From assembly GCF_002115725.1 (NCBI RefSeq), contig NZ_JFKD01000001.1, forward strand, positions 62,001-126,000: a DNA stretch of 64,000 bases, given 5' to 3'. Below are positions 19,094 to 27,374 of the stretch, in pieces. The DNA comes from Marivita cryptomonadis. Its GTDB lineage: Bacteria > Pseudomonadota > Alphaproteobacteria > Rhodobacterales > Rhodobacteraceae. The notes under the pieces were generated by a model, which worked only from the letters and a program-made list of their open reading frames with translations, did not search any database and had not been told where the DNA came from. The first letter of the stretch is position 1. The number at the start of each line of letters is the position of its first letter. The position numbers and the translations under genes are program-made.

Positions 19094-19920
19094 GGTCTGT
19101 CTTTTCACCTTGGTATCGTTGGTCAGGACGCAAGAACCCTGAAGACCATGTCTGCATAAACGTCGCGACTTACGGTCCTGGCGGGCGGTTCACCATGACT
19201 GACCGTGGCACCCCTGCCCTGCGCCAAACCGCCGACACATTCACCGTTGGCCCGTCGTCAATGCGTTGGGTGAATGGCCAGCTGGTGATCGACATCAACG
19301 AAATTTCTGGCCCGCCATTGGTCAGTCGCGTGCGCGGTACGATCACGGTCACGCCCAGCGCCATCACATCGGTCGAGCTGCCGTTGACCGAGGATGGCGC
19401 GCATGTCTGGCGTCCCTTTGGCCCGGTCTCGGACATTTCCGTCGATCTTGGAGCGCCCGGCTGGCAATGGGACGGTCACGGTTACTTTGACGCCAACTTC
19501 GGAACCCGTGCGCTAGAGGAGGATTTTTCCTACTGGACGTGGGGAAGATATCCGGCGGCAGGCGGCAGCACCTGCTTTTACGATGCTACCCGGCTCGATG
19601 GGTCTGAACTGGGGTCGGGTTTTCATTTCGACCCAGATGGCACAGCGACCGAAATTGACCTTCCCCCACAGCTTGAATTCAAACGCTCGCTTTGGGCGGT
19701 CCGACGAGAAACACGTGGCGACTATGGTTTTCGCCCACGGCAAGTGATGAATATGTTAGACGCTCCGTTCTATTCCCGCTCAATGGTTGAAACGCGGCTG
19801 AACGGAGAAAAGACTGTTGGCGTTCACGAGGCGCTTGATCTGACCCGCTTCCGATCGCCACTGCTCAAACCAATGCTGGCGGTCCGCGTTCCAAGACGGC
19901 GAAACTGGTCGTTCAATTAA
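18703..19920 (+). CDS. crtC: Hydroxyneurosporene synthase (carotenoid 1,2-hydratase)
   Basis: A hydratase adding water at C-1,2 of neurosporene. Recognisable CrtC sequence starts at about base 18985 (GPNFNLKVPENGYAWWYVDG) and runs through GFIGSVFSPWYRW to the stop, about 310 residues. Upstream the frame stays open to the ATG at 18703, but the first ~97 residues are Arg/Gly-rich and look like an out-of-phase reading of crtD. There is no in-frame ATG, GTG, TTG or CTG between 18703 and the conserved start. Either translation begins at 18703 inside crtD (391-base overlap), at a non-standard codon such as ATT 19081, or by frameshifting from crtD. Function is sure; the start is not. Confidence 0.88.
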   Translation: MSHTDVPNSSPLWSKLLTGTGTRRPDNGKELRHSLSRQRRFALRADPARDDSRFGASDGTNADTGSLSGGRRDASGGGRPDGGALRQARGRGDCDGPNFNLKVPENGYAWWYVDGISGDGKRAVSVIGFIGSVFSPWYRWSGRKNPEDHVCINVATYGPGGRFTMTDRGTPALRQTADTFTVGPSSMRWVNGQLVIDINEISGPPLVSRVRGTITVTPSAITSVELPLTEDGAHVWRPFGPVSDISVDLGAPGWQWDGHGYFDANFGTRALEEDFSYWTWGRYPAAGGSTCFYDATRLDGSELGSGFHFDPDGTATEIDLPPQLEFKRSLWAVRRETRGDYGFRPRQVMNMLDAPFYSRSMVETRLNGEKTVGVHEALDLTRFRSPLLKPMLAVRVPRRRNWSFN

Positions 19921-20399
19921 CTGACGACGGGGGTGCGTTTCTTGGCTTCATCAGGATTCAAACGCCAGACGCTAAGGTTCAACGCACCAGCAATGGTCAC
20001 CCAGAGCAAGTAAGGCATGAACAACAAACCCGCGATCAGATCAACCTGGATGAGTGCATAGATCGTCGCCGCGACGGACGTCCACAGGGCGATCAAGACA
20101 AACATCCCCAACTTAATCCGCTTCAAGCCAAAGAAAACCGGGGTCCACAGACCGTTCAACGCAATCTGCAATGACCAAAGCGCCATTGCCACAGCATTGT
20201 CCGGACTCATCGCAGCGCGCGCTCCTGCAGCAGACATACACAGGTAAAGCGTGGTCCACGCCACAGGAAACAGCCAATCCGGCGGTGTCCATGAAGGCTT
20301 GTTTAAATTACGATACCAAGGCCCCGGCGGAAACAGACCGCCAGTTGCACCCGCCGCAAAGCAAGCCAATAGGAAAATGCCGAACAATAGCCAAAACAT
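19917..20399 (-). CDS. tspO: TspO/MBR family tryptophan-rich sensory protein
   Basis: A 160-residue five-helix membrane protein of the TspO/peripheral benzodiazepine receptor family. Characteristic are PPGPWYRNLNKPSWTPPDWLFPVAWTTLY near residues 24-52 and NGLWTPVFFGLKR. In Rhodobacter sphaeroides TspO modulates photopigment gene expression and tetrapyrrole handling in response to oxygen. Here it is the third gene of crtI-crtB-tspO, starting 5 bases after the crtB stop, and its stop overlaps the convergent crtC stop by 4 bases. Membership is clear; its exact role here is inferred from the homologue. Confidence 0.94.
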   Translation of the reverse strand: MFWLLFGIFLLACFAAGATGGLFPPGPWYRNLNKPSWTPPDWLFPVAWTTLYLCMSAAGARAAMSPDNAVAMALWSLQIALNGLWTPVFFGLKRIKLGMFVLIALWTSVAATIYALIQVDLIAGLLFMPYLLWVTIAGALNLSVWRLNPDEAKKRTPVVS

Positions 20400-20404
20400 A
20401 AAGA

Positions 20405-21445
20405 TTAGGTAAGCCGACCGTGCAAACCATTCAAGGCTTCACGTTGCTCTCGCTCGCATTGCGCGACCTGGGTAAGTGCTTCGAACACAGCATCCGACCG
20501 AGACCTGCGAGTATCTTCGTGACTAGCTGCCTGAACCAGAAACTCGGTTTCGGGCAGACTGCGCGCATACAAAACAGCGGATTTCGGCATCACGACAGTC
20601 AGGGCAGCCTTCATCGCAGACACGGAAACCCAACCCAATTTTTGTCCTTTTGACGTATGCGCCCGCGACGAAATGGAATCGTATCCGCTCCGCTGAACTT
20701 GCCCGCCAATCCCCGCATAGATGAACCGCGCGGCATAGATGCCGGTGCGCGACGACATGGGCAATGCCGCAATGCCTGCTTCGGATCGCATATAAAGACG
20801 GTTCGCTTGCATCACGAGCCTGCGGGTCATCTGTCGAATGGCCTTGGTCGGCTTCGGGTTGGCAAGGAACCGATCTGGGCTCAGCCCTGCTTCATCCAGC
20901 CATTCGAGGGGAAGATAAATACGTCCCTCCAATGCGTCTTCGCCAATGTCGCGAGAAATGTTCGTCAACTGCATCGCGACACCAAGATCGCAGGCACGTG
21001 CCAATGCGTTCGGGTCCCGCACGCGCATCAGAACGCACATCATCGCGCCAACGGCAGATGCGACTCGCGCCGAGTAGTCAAAGAGTTCCGACAGGGTCTC
21101 ATAACGACGGCCCATCGCATCCCACGCCAGACCTTCAAGCAATGCATCCGGCAAAGCACGCGGCATGTCGAACTCTTCGACCACGCGGGCAAACGCCCGA
21201 TCCGCTGCGGCATTGTCAGGATGGCCGTCGTAAATCCGTTCCAGCCGGTCTTGCAGTCTTAGAACCGCAGCGGCTTTTTCCTGCTGAAGGTCAACCGCAT
21301 CGTCCGCCAGCCGGCAGAATGCATAAAGCGCGAGCGACGGATCACGGACAGACGCAGGCAACAGCTTTGACGCCGCATGGAACGACAGTGACCCATGACG
21401 GATCGCCTCGCGGCAGGCTTCCATATCGCTTTCATAACAGCTCAT
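20405..21445 (-). CDS. crtB: Phytoene synthase
   Basis: A 346-residue enzyme condensing two GGPP into phytoene, the first committed carotenoid step. The first aspartate-rich motif DDAVD is at 48-52. The second lies in QLTNISRDIGEDALEGRIYLP near residue 175. Its start overlaps the crtI stop as ATGA, showing tight translational coupling. The product feeds CrtI encoded directly upstream. Confidence 0.96.
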   Translation of the reverse strand: MSCYESDMEACREAIRHGSLSFHAASKLLPASVRDPSLALYAFCRLADDAVDLQQEKAAAVLRLQDRLERIYDGHPDNAAADRAFARVVEEFDMPRALPDALLEGLAWDAMGRRYETLSELFDYSARVASAVGAMMCVLMRVRDPNALARACDLGVAMQLTNISRDIGEDALEGRIYLPLEWLDEAGLSPDRFLANPKPTKAIRQMTRRLVMQANRLYMRSEAGIAALPMSSRTGIYAARFIYAGIGGQVQRSGYDSISSRAHTSKGQKLGWVSVSAMKAALTVVMPKSAVLYARSLPETEFLVQAASHEDTRRSRSDAVFEALTQVAQCEREQREALNGLHGRLT

Positions 21446-22989
21446 CCGCGCACCAACGCGGGATCAGGCACAAGCTGCGCCAGCACCTCGGCCGATGAAA
21501 TCACACCGGGCAAACCCGCACCGGGATGCGTACCAGCACCAGTCAGGAACAAACCCTTGAGTTCCTCGCTCACGTTATGAGGTCGAAACCAAGCGCTTTG
21601 AAGAATTCGCGGTTCGATCGAGAACCCCGATCCATAAGGCGTCAGATACCGGTCCTTGAAGGTTTCGGGTGTAAACACCTCGCTTGCGGTGACCCTGCTC
21701 GAGAACCCCGGCAAAAGCTGTTCTTCCAACGCCTTCGTCAGCCGCACACGGTATTGGCGTTCAATGTCTTTCCAATCTGCAGAATCCGCATGTCCCAGAT
21801 GGGGCACGGGGCTCAGCACATAGAAGGTGTCGTCGCCTTCGGGCGCGGCACTTGGATCGGTTACCGTGGGACGGTGAACATAAAGCGAAAAGTCATCCGA
21901 GACTTTGCCCTTCATGAAGATGTCACGCACCAGACCCTTGTAGCGTGGACCGTTCAGAATGGTGTGGTGCCCCACATCCTTCCACATATCGCGGGTGCCC
22001 TTGGTGCCGAAATACCAGACATACAGCCCCATCGACCAACGGCGCGATTTCAGCTTTTTCGGCGTCCACCGTTTACGCGGCTGATTTCGAAGCAGGCGAT
22101 CATAGGTGTGTCCCGCATCGGCGTTCGACACGACGATATCAGCCGTGAGCATATCCCCAGACGCAAGCTTGACCCCGCGCGCCTGACCGTTCTTGACGAG
22201 GATCTCGTCAACCTCGGTTTCCATGCGCAGCGTGCCACCCTGTTCGCCAATGATCTTGGCCATGTTCTCGGCAATCGCAGCGACACCACCCATCGCATAG
22301 TGCACCCCGAATTCCTTTTCGAGATGCGACACGAGGATATACATTGAGGTCACGTTGAACGGATCACCGCCAATGAACAGCGGATGAAAAGACAGAGCCA
22401 TCCGCAACCGCTCATCTTTTACGCGCTTGGCAGCATGCGCGTAAACTGACCGGTCCGCGCGCAGCATCGCAAAACGGGGCAGGACGCGAATCAGATCGCC
22501 CAATTTGTGCATGGAACGACGGCCCAGATCCTCGAACCCGAACCAGTACCGCTCTTCGCTGTCGCGCAAGAATTTATCGTACCCGGCAACATCGCCCGGC
22601 GACAAGCGACGCACCTCTTCGCGCATTGCTTCGGTGTCCTGACGAGCGGTAAATTTGGACCCATCGGGCCACCGGATTTCATAGAACGGATCAAGCGGCC
22701 TCAGATCGACCTCTTCGTGGAAATCTTTACCGCAGACCGCCCATAACTCTTTGAAAACCTGAGGCACGGTCACAATCGTTGGCCCCAAATCGAACCGGTG
22801 TCCATCTTTCCAGATGCACGACCCGCGCCCACCCGGAACATCCAGTTTGTCGATCACGGTCACGCGGTAACCCAGCGCACCCAATCGCATGGCCGAAGCA
22901 AGACCACCTAGCCCGGCACCGATCACGACGGCATGGGCCGAAGTCAGCTTGTCGGAATGTGCCGCAAGGGCCGTATCAAGTTTTGTCAT
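21442..22989 (-). CDS. crtI: Phytoene desaturase (neurosporene-forming type)
   Basis: A FAD-dependent desaturase of about 515 residues converting phytoene by three desaturations toward neurosporene, as needed for the spheroidene pathway encoded around it. It has the N-terminal dinucleotide motif VVIGAGLGGLASAMRL and the C-terminal block FLTGAGTHPGAGLPGVISS. Three consecutive ATG codons (22987-22995) allow starts at 22995, 22992 or 22989; 22989 gives the best spacing to a weak GGA ribosome site at 22996-22998. A start further upstream would overlap the PpsR site at 23008-23025. It is first in the crtI-crtB-tspO operon. Confidence 0.96.
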   Translation of the reverse strand: MTKLDTALAAHSDKLTSAHAVVIGAGLGGLASAMRLGALGYRVTVIDKLDVPGGRGSCIWKDGHRFDLGPTIVTVPQVFKELWAVCGKDFHEEVDLRPLDPFYEIRWPDGSKFTARQDTEAMREEVRRLSPGDVAGYDKFLRDSEERYWFGFEDLGRRSMHKLGDLIRVLPRFAMLRADRSVYAHAAKRVKDERLRMALSFHPLFIGGDPFNVTSMYILVSHLEKEFGVHYAMGGVAAIAENMAKIIGEQGGTLRMETEVDEILVKNGQARGVKLASGDMLTADIVVSNADAGHTYDRLLRNQPRKRWTPKKLKSRRWSMGLYVWYFGTKGTRDMWKDVGHHTILNGPRYKGLVRDIFMKGKVSDDFSLYVHRPTVTDPSAAPEGDDTFYVLSPVPHLGHADSADWKDIERQYRVRLTKALEEQLLPGFSSRVTASEVFTPETFKDRYLTPYGSGFSIEPRILQSAWFRPHNVSEELKGLFLTGAGTHPGAGLPGVISSAEVLAQLVPDPALVRG

Positions 22990-23007
22990 CATCATTCCAT
23001 GATATAC

Positions 23008-23025
23008 TGTCAACTTTACTTTACA
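23008..23025. promoter_or_regulatory. PpsR/CrtJ operator, crtI-crtA intergenic, copy 1
   Basis: A perfect TGT-N12-ACA palindrome next to the crtI start. Its ACA end forms part of the proposed crtI -10 element. Confidence 0.83.
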
Positions 23026-23050
23026 ATATTTTGCCGCTGGGGTGCGTCAA
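23023..23050 (-). promoter_or_regulatory. Putative crtI promoter
   Basis: On the minus strand TTGACG (23045-23050) is followed after 16 bases by TATTGT (23023-23028), a plausible sigma-70 element pair that runs into the PpsR site at 23008-23025. Confidence 0.45.
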
Positions 23051-23083
23051 ATTATTTAATATCTTCCCTGTCTGATGATAATA

Positions 23084-23101
23084 TGTCAGACTTAGTTGAC
23101 A
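23084..23101. promoter_or_regulatory. PpsR/CrtJ operator, crtI-crtA intergenic, copy 2
   Basis: A perfect TGT-N12-ACA palindrome, 58 bp from the first copy. Unlike the close pairs at bchC and crtE-crtD, the two sites here are far apart, one beside each divergent gene, so looping or independent control is possible. Confidence 0.83.
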
Positions 23102-23115
23102 CTATGGGAACCGAA

Positions 23116-23823
23116 ATGCAGACCGTGAGCCTGAGCTTTTACCGCTTTGCCACACCGCTTTCGCGGATGTGGGCGCTGACAATGATGGGCGTAGCGCGCC
23201 TGTCTCTGCCGCGAATCGACGGTCTTCAGTTCTGGAAGCTCTGCGGTTCGGGCACAGGTGAAGGCTTCACGCCGATTCCCAACACCTCGGTCTACGCAAT
23301 CTTGACAGTCTGGTCTGACCTCGACCGCGCAAAGCAGGCGGTTACGCAGGAATCCATCTTTCATCGCTATAGAGCGAAGGCATCGGAACACTGGACGCTG
23401 TTCCTGACCCCCTATTCAGCTCGGGGCGCGTGGTCAGGCCAATCCCCATTTATCGAAGAAAGCCCGGCACAAACCGGGCCGATCGCGGCCCTGACCCGAG
23501 CCACCGTTCGACCTGTCGTCGCTGCGCAGTTCTGGAAACACGTACCTGACATCAGTGGCGTCATTGGCAGGGATCAAAACGTCCTGTTCAAGATTGGCAT
23601 CGGAGAGGTTCCGCTCTTCCAGCAAATCACCTTTTCCATCTGGCCCGATTCCCAATCCATGGCCGCATTCGCCCGCAACAACGGCCCCCACGCGGAGGCC
23701 ATCCGTGCCGTGCGTGACGGCAATTGGTTCCGCGAAGAACTCTATGCCCGGTTCCGGGTTGCCGACGAGATCGGCAGCTGGGAAGGCCAATCCCCCCGCA
23801 TTCTCAAGGATATCGCCGCATGA
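23116..23823 (+). CDS. crtA: Spheroidene monooxygenase
   Basis: A 235-residue heme-type oxygenase adding a keto group to spheroidene, giving spheroidenone under oxygen. MQTVSLSFYRFATPLSRMWAL at the N-terminus and the internal pair FWKLCGSGTGEGF and FSIWPDSQSM are typical. The ATG at 23116 was chosen because it gives the usual family opening; ATGs at 23083 and 23104 are in frame, but the first would place the PpsR palindrome inside the coding sequence. The stop overlaps the bchI start (ATGA), so crtA-bchI-bchD-bchO form one operon. Confidence 0.93.
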   Translation: MQTVSLSFYRFATPLSRMWALTMMGVARLSLPRIDGLQFWKLCGSGTGEGFTPIPNTSVYAILTVWSDLDRAKQAVTQESIFHRYRAKASEHWTLFLTPYSARGAWSGQSPFIEESPAQTGPIAALTRATVRPVVAAQFWKHVPDISGVIGRDQNVLFKIGIGEVPLFQQITFSIWPDSQSMAAFARNNGPHAEAIRAVRDGNWFREELYARFRVADEIGSWEGQSPRILKDIAA

Positions 23824-24824
23824 GACATCAGTTCCCCTTTTCCGCCATCGTCGGCCAGGACCAGATGAAGCTCGCCATGGTTCTCACCGCAATCGATCCG
23901 GGCATCGGTGGCGTTCTGGTCTTTGGCGATCGGGGCACCGGTAAATCCACCGCCGTTCGCGCGCTTGCTGCGCTGCTGCCACGGATTTCGAAACTCGAAG
24001 GCAGCGCGACAAACGCCGCCACCCCCGCCGAAATGCCTGACTGGGCGGACCCCGTATCCGGCAATATGATCGACGTGCCGACACCCGTGGTCGATCTGCC
24101 CCTTGGCACAACCGAAGACCGGCTGGTCGGCGCACTCGACATTGAACGCGCGCTCAGCCGCGGGGAAAAAGCGTTTGAGCCTGGCCTTCTGGCCAAAGCG
24201 AACCGCGGGTACCTTTATATCGACGAAGTGAACCTGCTCGAGGATCATCTGGTCGATCTGCTGCTCGACGTGGCGCAATCCGGCGAGAACGTCATCGAAC
24301 GCGAAGGTCTGTCGATCCGCCACGACGCGCGCTTTGTGCTCGTCGGCTCTGGCAACCCCGAAGAAGGTGAACTGCGCCCACAGCTGCTAGACCGGTTTGG
24401 CCTATCCGTCGAGGTTCGGTCGCCGAACGATATCGAAGAACGGGTCGAAGTGATCCGACGCCGCGCCGCGTTTGACACCAATCCCGATGCCTTTGTCGAA
24501 AAATGGTCGGTCGAGGACACAAAGATCCGCGATGCGATCCTTGCGGCCCGCCACGCCCTCAAGACTGTCGATGCCCCAGACGACACGCTGCGCGATTGCG
24601 CCGGTCTATGCGTTGCCATCGGGTCCGACGGACTGCGCGGAGAACTGACATTGCTGCGCGCCGCCCGCGCTCTTGCCGCGTACAAGGGCAGCGAAAGTGT
24701 TACCCGCGATCATCTGCGCGCCGTGGCCTCCATGGCGCTCAGCCACCGTTTGCGCCGCGATCCGCTGGATGATGCAGGATCCTCCACACGCGTCGACCGC
24801 ACGGTCGAGGAAGTCTTTGCATGA
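23820..24824 (+). CDS. bchI: Magnesium chelatase ATPase subunit I
   Basis: A 334-residue AAA+ ATPase of the chelatase inserting Mg2+ into protoporphyrin IX, the branch point to bacteriochlorophyll. The Walker A motif GDRGTGKST is at 36-44, Walker B lies in LYIDEVNLLEDH, and sensor 1 is in VLVGSGNPEEGELRPQLLDRF. The start overlaps the crtA stop as ATGA and the end overlaps bchD in the same way. It works with BchD (below) and BchH (not in this window). Confidence 0.97.
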   Translation: MRHQFPFSAIVGQDQMKLAMVLTAIDPGIGGVLVFGDRGTGKSTAVRALAALLPRISKLEGSATNAATPAEMPDWADPVSGNMIDVPTPVVDLPLGTTEDRLVGALDIERALSRGEKAFEPGLLAKANRGYLYIDEVNLLEDHLVDLLLDVAQSGENVIEREGLSIRHDARFVLVGSGNPEEGELRPQLLDRFGLSVEVRSPNDIEERVEVIRRRAAFDTNPDAFVEKWSVEDTKIRDAILAARHALKTVDAPDDTLRDCAGLCVAIGSDGLRGELTLLRAARALAAYKGSESVTRDHLRAVASMALSHRLRRDPLDDAGSSTRVDRTVEEVFA

Positions 24825-26509
24825 AAGAAGACCCAACTGCCGTAAACGTCCAAGGCCAACTGGCCCTGACGCTTCTGGCGGTCGATCCGGCCGGGTTGGG
24901 GGGTCTGCACCTGCGCGCCCGCGCCGGACCGGTACGCGACATGTTCTGCGCTCCGATCAAGACGATCTTTCCAAAGGCGCGCCGCATTGCGCCCTCGATC
25001 TCTGATCTCCAGCTGTTTGGCGGCGTCGATATCGGCGAAACTCTGACACGCGGTCAGATCATCCGCGCCAAAGGCATTCTTGAAACGCCGACACCGCTGG
25101 TCTTTACCATGGCCGAACGCTGCGAACCCGGTCTGGCCGCAAGATTGGCACAAGCTCTGGATTCCGACATAGGTCACGCTCTGATCCTGCTCGACGAAGG
25201 CGCCGAGGATGACGAGATCGCACCAACCACCCTGACCGAACGGCTTGCCTTTCGCGTAGATCTGGACGGAATGCGCCATGTCGATCTCGTGCACATGGTC
25301 ATGGATGAGGCCGACGTCACCGCCGCACAGGCCCGTTTGACCGCAGTCGAAATTCCCGACGACGCAGCGACAGCGCTGGCCGTGACCGCCATTCGCTTCG
25401 GCATCGATTCTCTGCGCGCGCCGTTGATCGCCTTGGCAGCCGCACGCGCAAATGCAGCTCTGAACAACCGGAAAACGATCAATCAGGATGATCTTCAGAT
25501 TGCCGTTCAACTGGTCTACGCCCACCGCGCCACACAGATGCCGGTCGAGGACGAAGAGGAAGAGCACGAAGACAATACCCAACCCGACGACACACCCGAC
25601 ACGCAAAGCCCAGACAAGGACGAGTCTGACCTCAACCTGCCCGACGAATTGCTGATCGACGCGGTCAAAGCGGTTTTGCCTTTCGACGTGCTTGCCATGC
25701 TCGAAGGGGCTGGACGGATCAAGGCAGCGTCTGGCAGCAGCGGCGCGGGGCAAAAAAAGCGCGGCAATCGACGCGGGCGGCCATTGCCTTCGCGGGCAGG
25801 GAGGTTGGATGGCGGCAACCGGATTGATCTGGTTGCCACATTGCGCGCCGCCGTGCCGTGGCAGACCATCCGCCGCAAGCAGAACCCAGACCGAACCGGC
25901 GTTCTGATCCGCCCGTCCGATATCCACGTGAAAGTGTTTCAAGAGGTGTCCGACCGTCTGGTCATCTTTGCCGTCGACGCATCAGGCTCTGCTGCAGTCG
26001 CCCGACTGTCCGAGGCGAAAGGCGCTGTCGAACTGATGTTGGCTGATGCCTATGCCCGACGCGATCACGTGGCGCTGATCGCGTTCCGGGGCGAAAGCGC
26101 TGAGCTGATCCTCCCACCAACTCGATCGCTTGTGCAAACCAAACGCCGCTTGGCGGGCCTGCCCGGCGGCGGCGGCACACCGCTTGCCTCTGGCCTCAAG
26201 GCCGCCGCTGACCTCGCCCAGCGCGTGCGCGCCCAAGGGCTTTCCCCGTCCATTGCCGTCCTGACCGACGGTCGCGCGAATGTCCCGCTTCCGGGCAAAA
26301 CCGGCCGCGCTGCCGCAAACGACGATGCTCAGGCGATGGCCCGCCATGTGCGGTCGCTGAATATTCCCAGCGCGATGATCGACACTTCCGTACGGCCACA
26401 CCGCGACCTCCGTACGCTCTGCGATGTGATGAACGCGAAATACATCCCGCTGCCGCGCGCCGATGCCAAGGGGCTGAGCCGCGCCATCGAAACCGCGCTT
26501 GGCGCGTGA
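24821..26509 (+). CDS. bchD: Magnesium chelatase subunit D
   Basis: A 562-residue subunit linking the BchI ring to BchH. An AAA+-like N-terminal half with degenerate nucleotide site is followed by an acidic, Pro-rich linker at about residues 240-270 (EDEEEEHEDN and onward) and a C-terminal von Willebrand A domain with the MIDAS motif DASGS at about 387. It is co-translated with bchI (ATGA overlap). The acidic linker is a family hallmark. Confidence 0.97.
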   Translation: MKEDPTAVNVQGQLALTLLAVDPAGLGGLHLRARAGPVRDMFCAPIKTIFPKARRIAPSISDLQLFGGVDIGETLTRGQIIRAKGILETPTPLVFTMAERCEPGLAARLAQALDSDIGHALILLDEGAEDDEIAPTTLTERLAFRVDLDGMRHVDLVHMVMDEADVTAAQARLTAVEIPDDAATALAVTAIRFGIDSLRAPLIALAAARANAALNNRKTINQDDLQIAVQLVYAHRATQMPVEDEEEEHEDNTQPDDTPDTQSPDKDESDLNLPDELLIDAVKAVLPFDVLAMLEGAGRIKAASGSSGAGQKKRGNRRGRPLPSRAGRLDGGNRIDLVATLRAAVPWQTIRRKQNPDRTGVLIRPSDIHVKVFQEVSDRLVIFAVDASGSAAVARLSEAKGAVELMLADAYARRDHVALIAFRGESAELILPPTRSLVQTKRRLAGLPGGGGTPLASGLKAAADLAQRVRAQGLSPSIAVLTDGRANVPLPGKTGRAAANDDAQAMARHVRSLNIPSAMIDTSVRPHRDLRTLCDVMNAKYIPLPRADAKGLSRAIETALGA

Positions 26510-26513
26510 CATC

Positions 26514-27374
26514 ATGGGAGCGGTTGAAACCCTGACGGCTTGGCCCCACGCGGAGCATTCTCGCTTTGTCGATGTGCGCCCGCATCGCTGGCATGTTCAG
26601 GAAATGGGGCAGGGCAAGACCCTTCTCTTGCTGCACGGCGCCAGCGGATCGACCCACTCGTGGCGCGACGTGATGACAGACCTTGCAAAGGATCACCACG
26701 TTGTCGCAATCGACCTTCCCGGTCATGGGCAAACCAAGCTTGGATCGCGCCAAAGATCATCGCTGCCGCTGATGGCGCAAGATGTTCAGGCGCTGATCGA
26801 CCACGAAGGCTGGACCGTCACGGCGATCATCGCCCATTCCGCCGGGGCCGCCTTGGGCCTCCGCCTGTTGCAAGCGTCAGGCATCAAAGCGCCACTGGTT
26901 GCAGTCAACCCCGCGCTGACACCGTTCAAGGGTATGGCCGGTGTGCTTTTCCCGATTGCCGCCCGTGTCGTCGCTCTCAGCCCAATCATGGCCAAGATGC
27001 TCAAACGCAGGATGTCAGGACCGGGGCAGGTTGTCTCTCTCTTGGAAACCACGGGGTCAAAGATCTCTCCCGAAGGTTTGAACCTCTATGCCAAGCTGTT
27101 TCGCAGTGACGCGCACCTAGACGGAACCCTGTTGATGATGGCGCAATGGAAGCTTGACGGGTTGGTGGCCGATCTGCCCAAGATCACTGTTCCCTGCACC
27201 TTTCTTGTCGGGGAAAACGACAAGGCGGTGCCGCCTTCTTCAGTCAAGGAAAGCGCAAAACGGATGCCTGACGCCGCGGTTTTAACCTATCCAGGCTATG
27301 GCCATCTTCTGCATGAAGAGGCGCCTGGCCTTATTGCTGATCAGCTTCGCGCAGTTCTGCGCAAATATACGTAA
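26514..27374 (+). CDS. bchO: BchO, alpha/beta hydrolase of the magnesium-chelatase operon
   Basis: A 286-residue alpha/beta hydrolase. The nucleophile elbow reads AHSAGAALG, the oxyanion region LLLHGASGSTHSW, and the terminal catalytic His is in GYGHLLHEE. BchO always accompanies bchID in purple bacteria; its precise reaction is not settled, and a role around the Mg-chelatase step is the usual proposal. The ATG at 26514 lies 5 bases past the bchD stop; a TTG at 26499 would overlap bchD. The 3' end overlaps the convergent Smr gene by 34 bases. It is the last photosynthesis gene on this side. Confidence 0.93.
   Translation: MGAVETLTAWPHAEHSRFVDVRPHRWHVQEMGQGKTLLLLHGASGSTHSWRDVMTDLAKDHHVVAIDLPGHGQTKLGSRQRSSLPLMAQDVQALIDHEGWTVTAIIAHSAGAALGLRLLQASGIKAPLVAVNPALTPFKGMAGVLFPIAARVVALSPIMAKMLKRRMSGPGQVVSLLETTGSKISPEGLNLYAKLFRSDAHLDGTLLMMAQWKLDGLVADLPKITVPCTFLVGENDKAVPPSSVKESAKRMPDAAVLTYPGYGHLLHEEAPGLIADQLRAVLRKYT

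Noticed and set aside
25925-25942. Further parS-like site inside bchD (CACGTGAAAGTGTTTC)
   Set aside because: It contains a CACGTGAAA half only and is not the 16-bp palindrome; it is probably chance.
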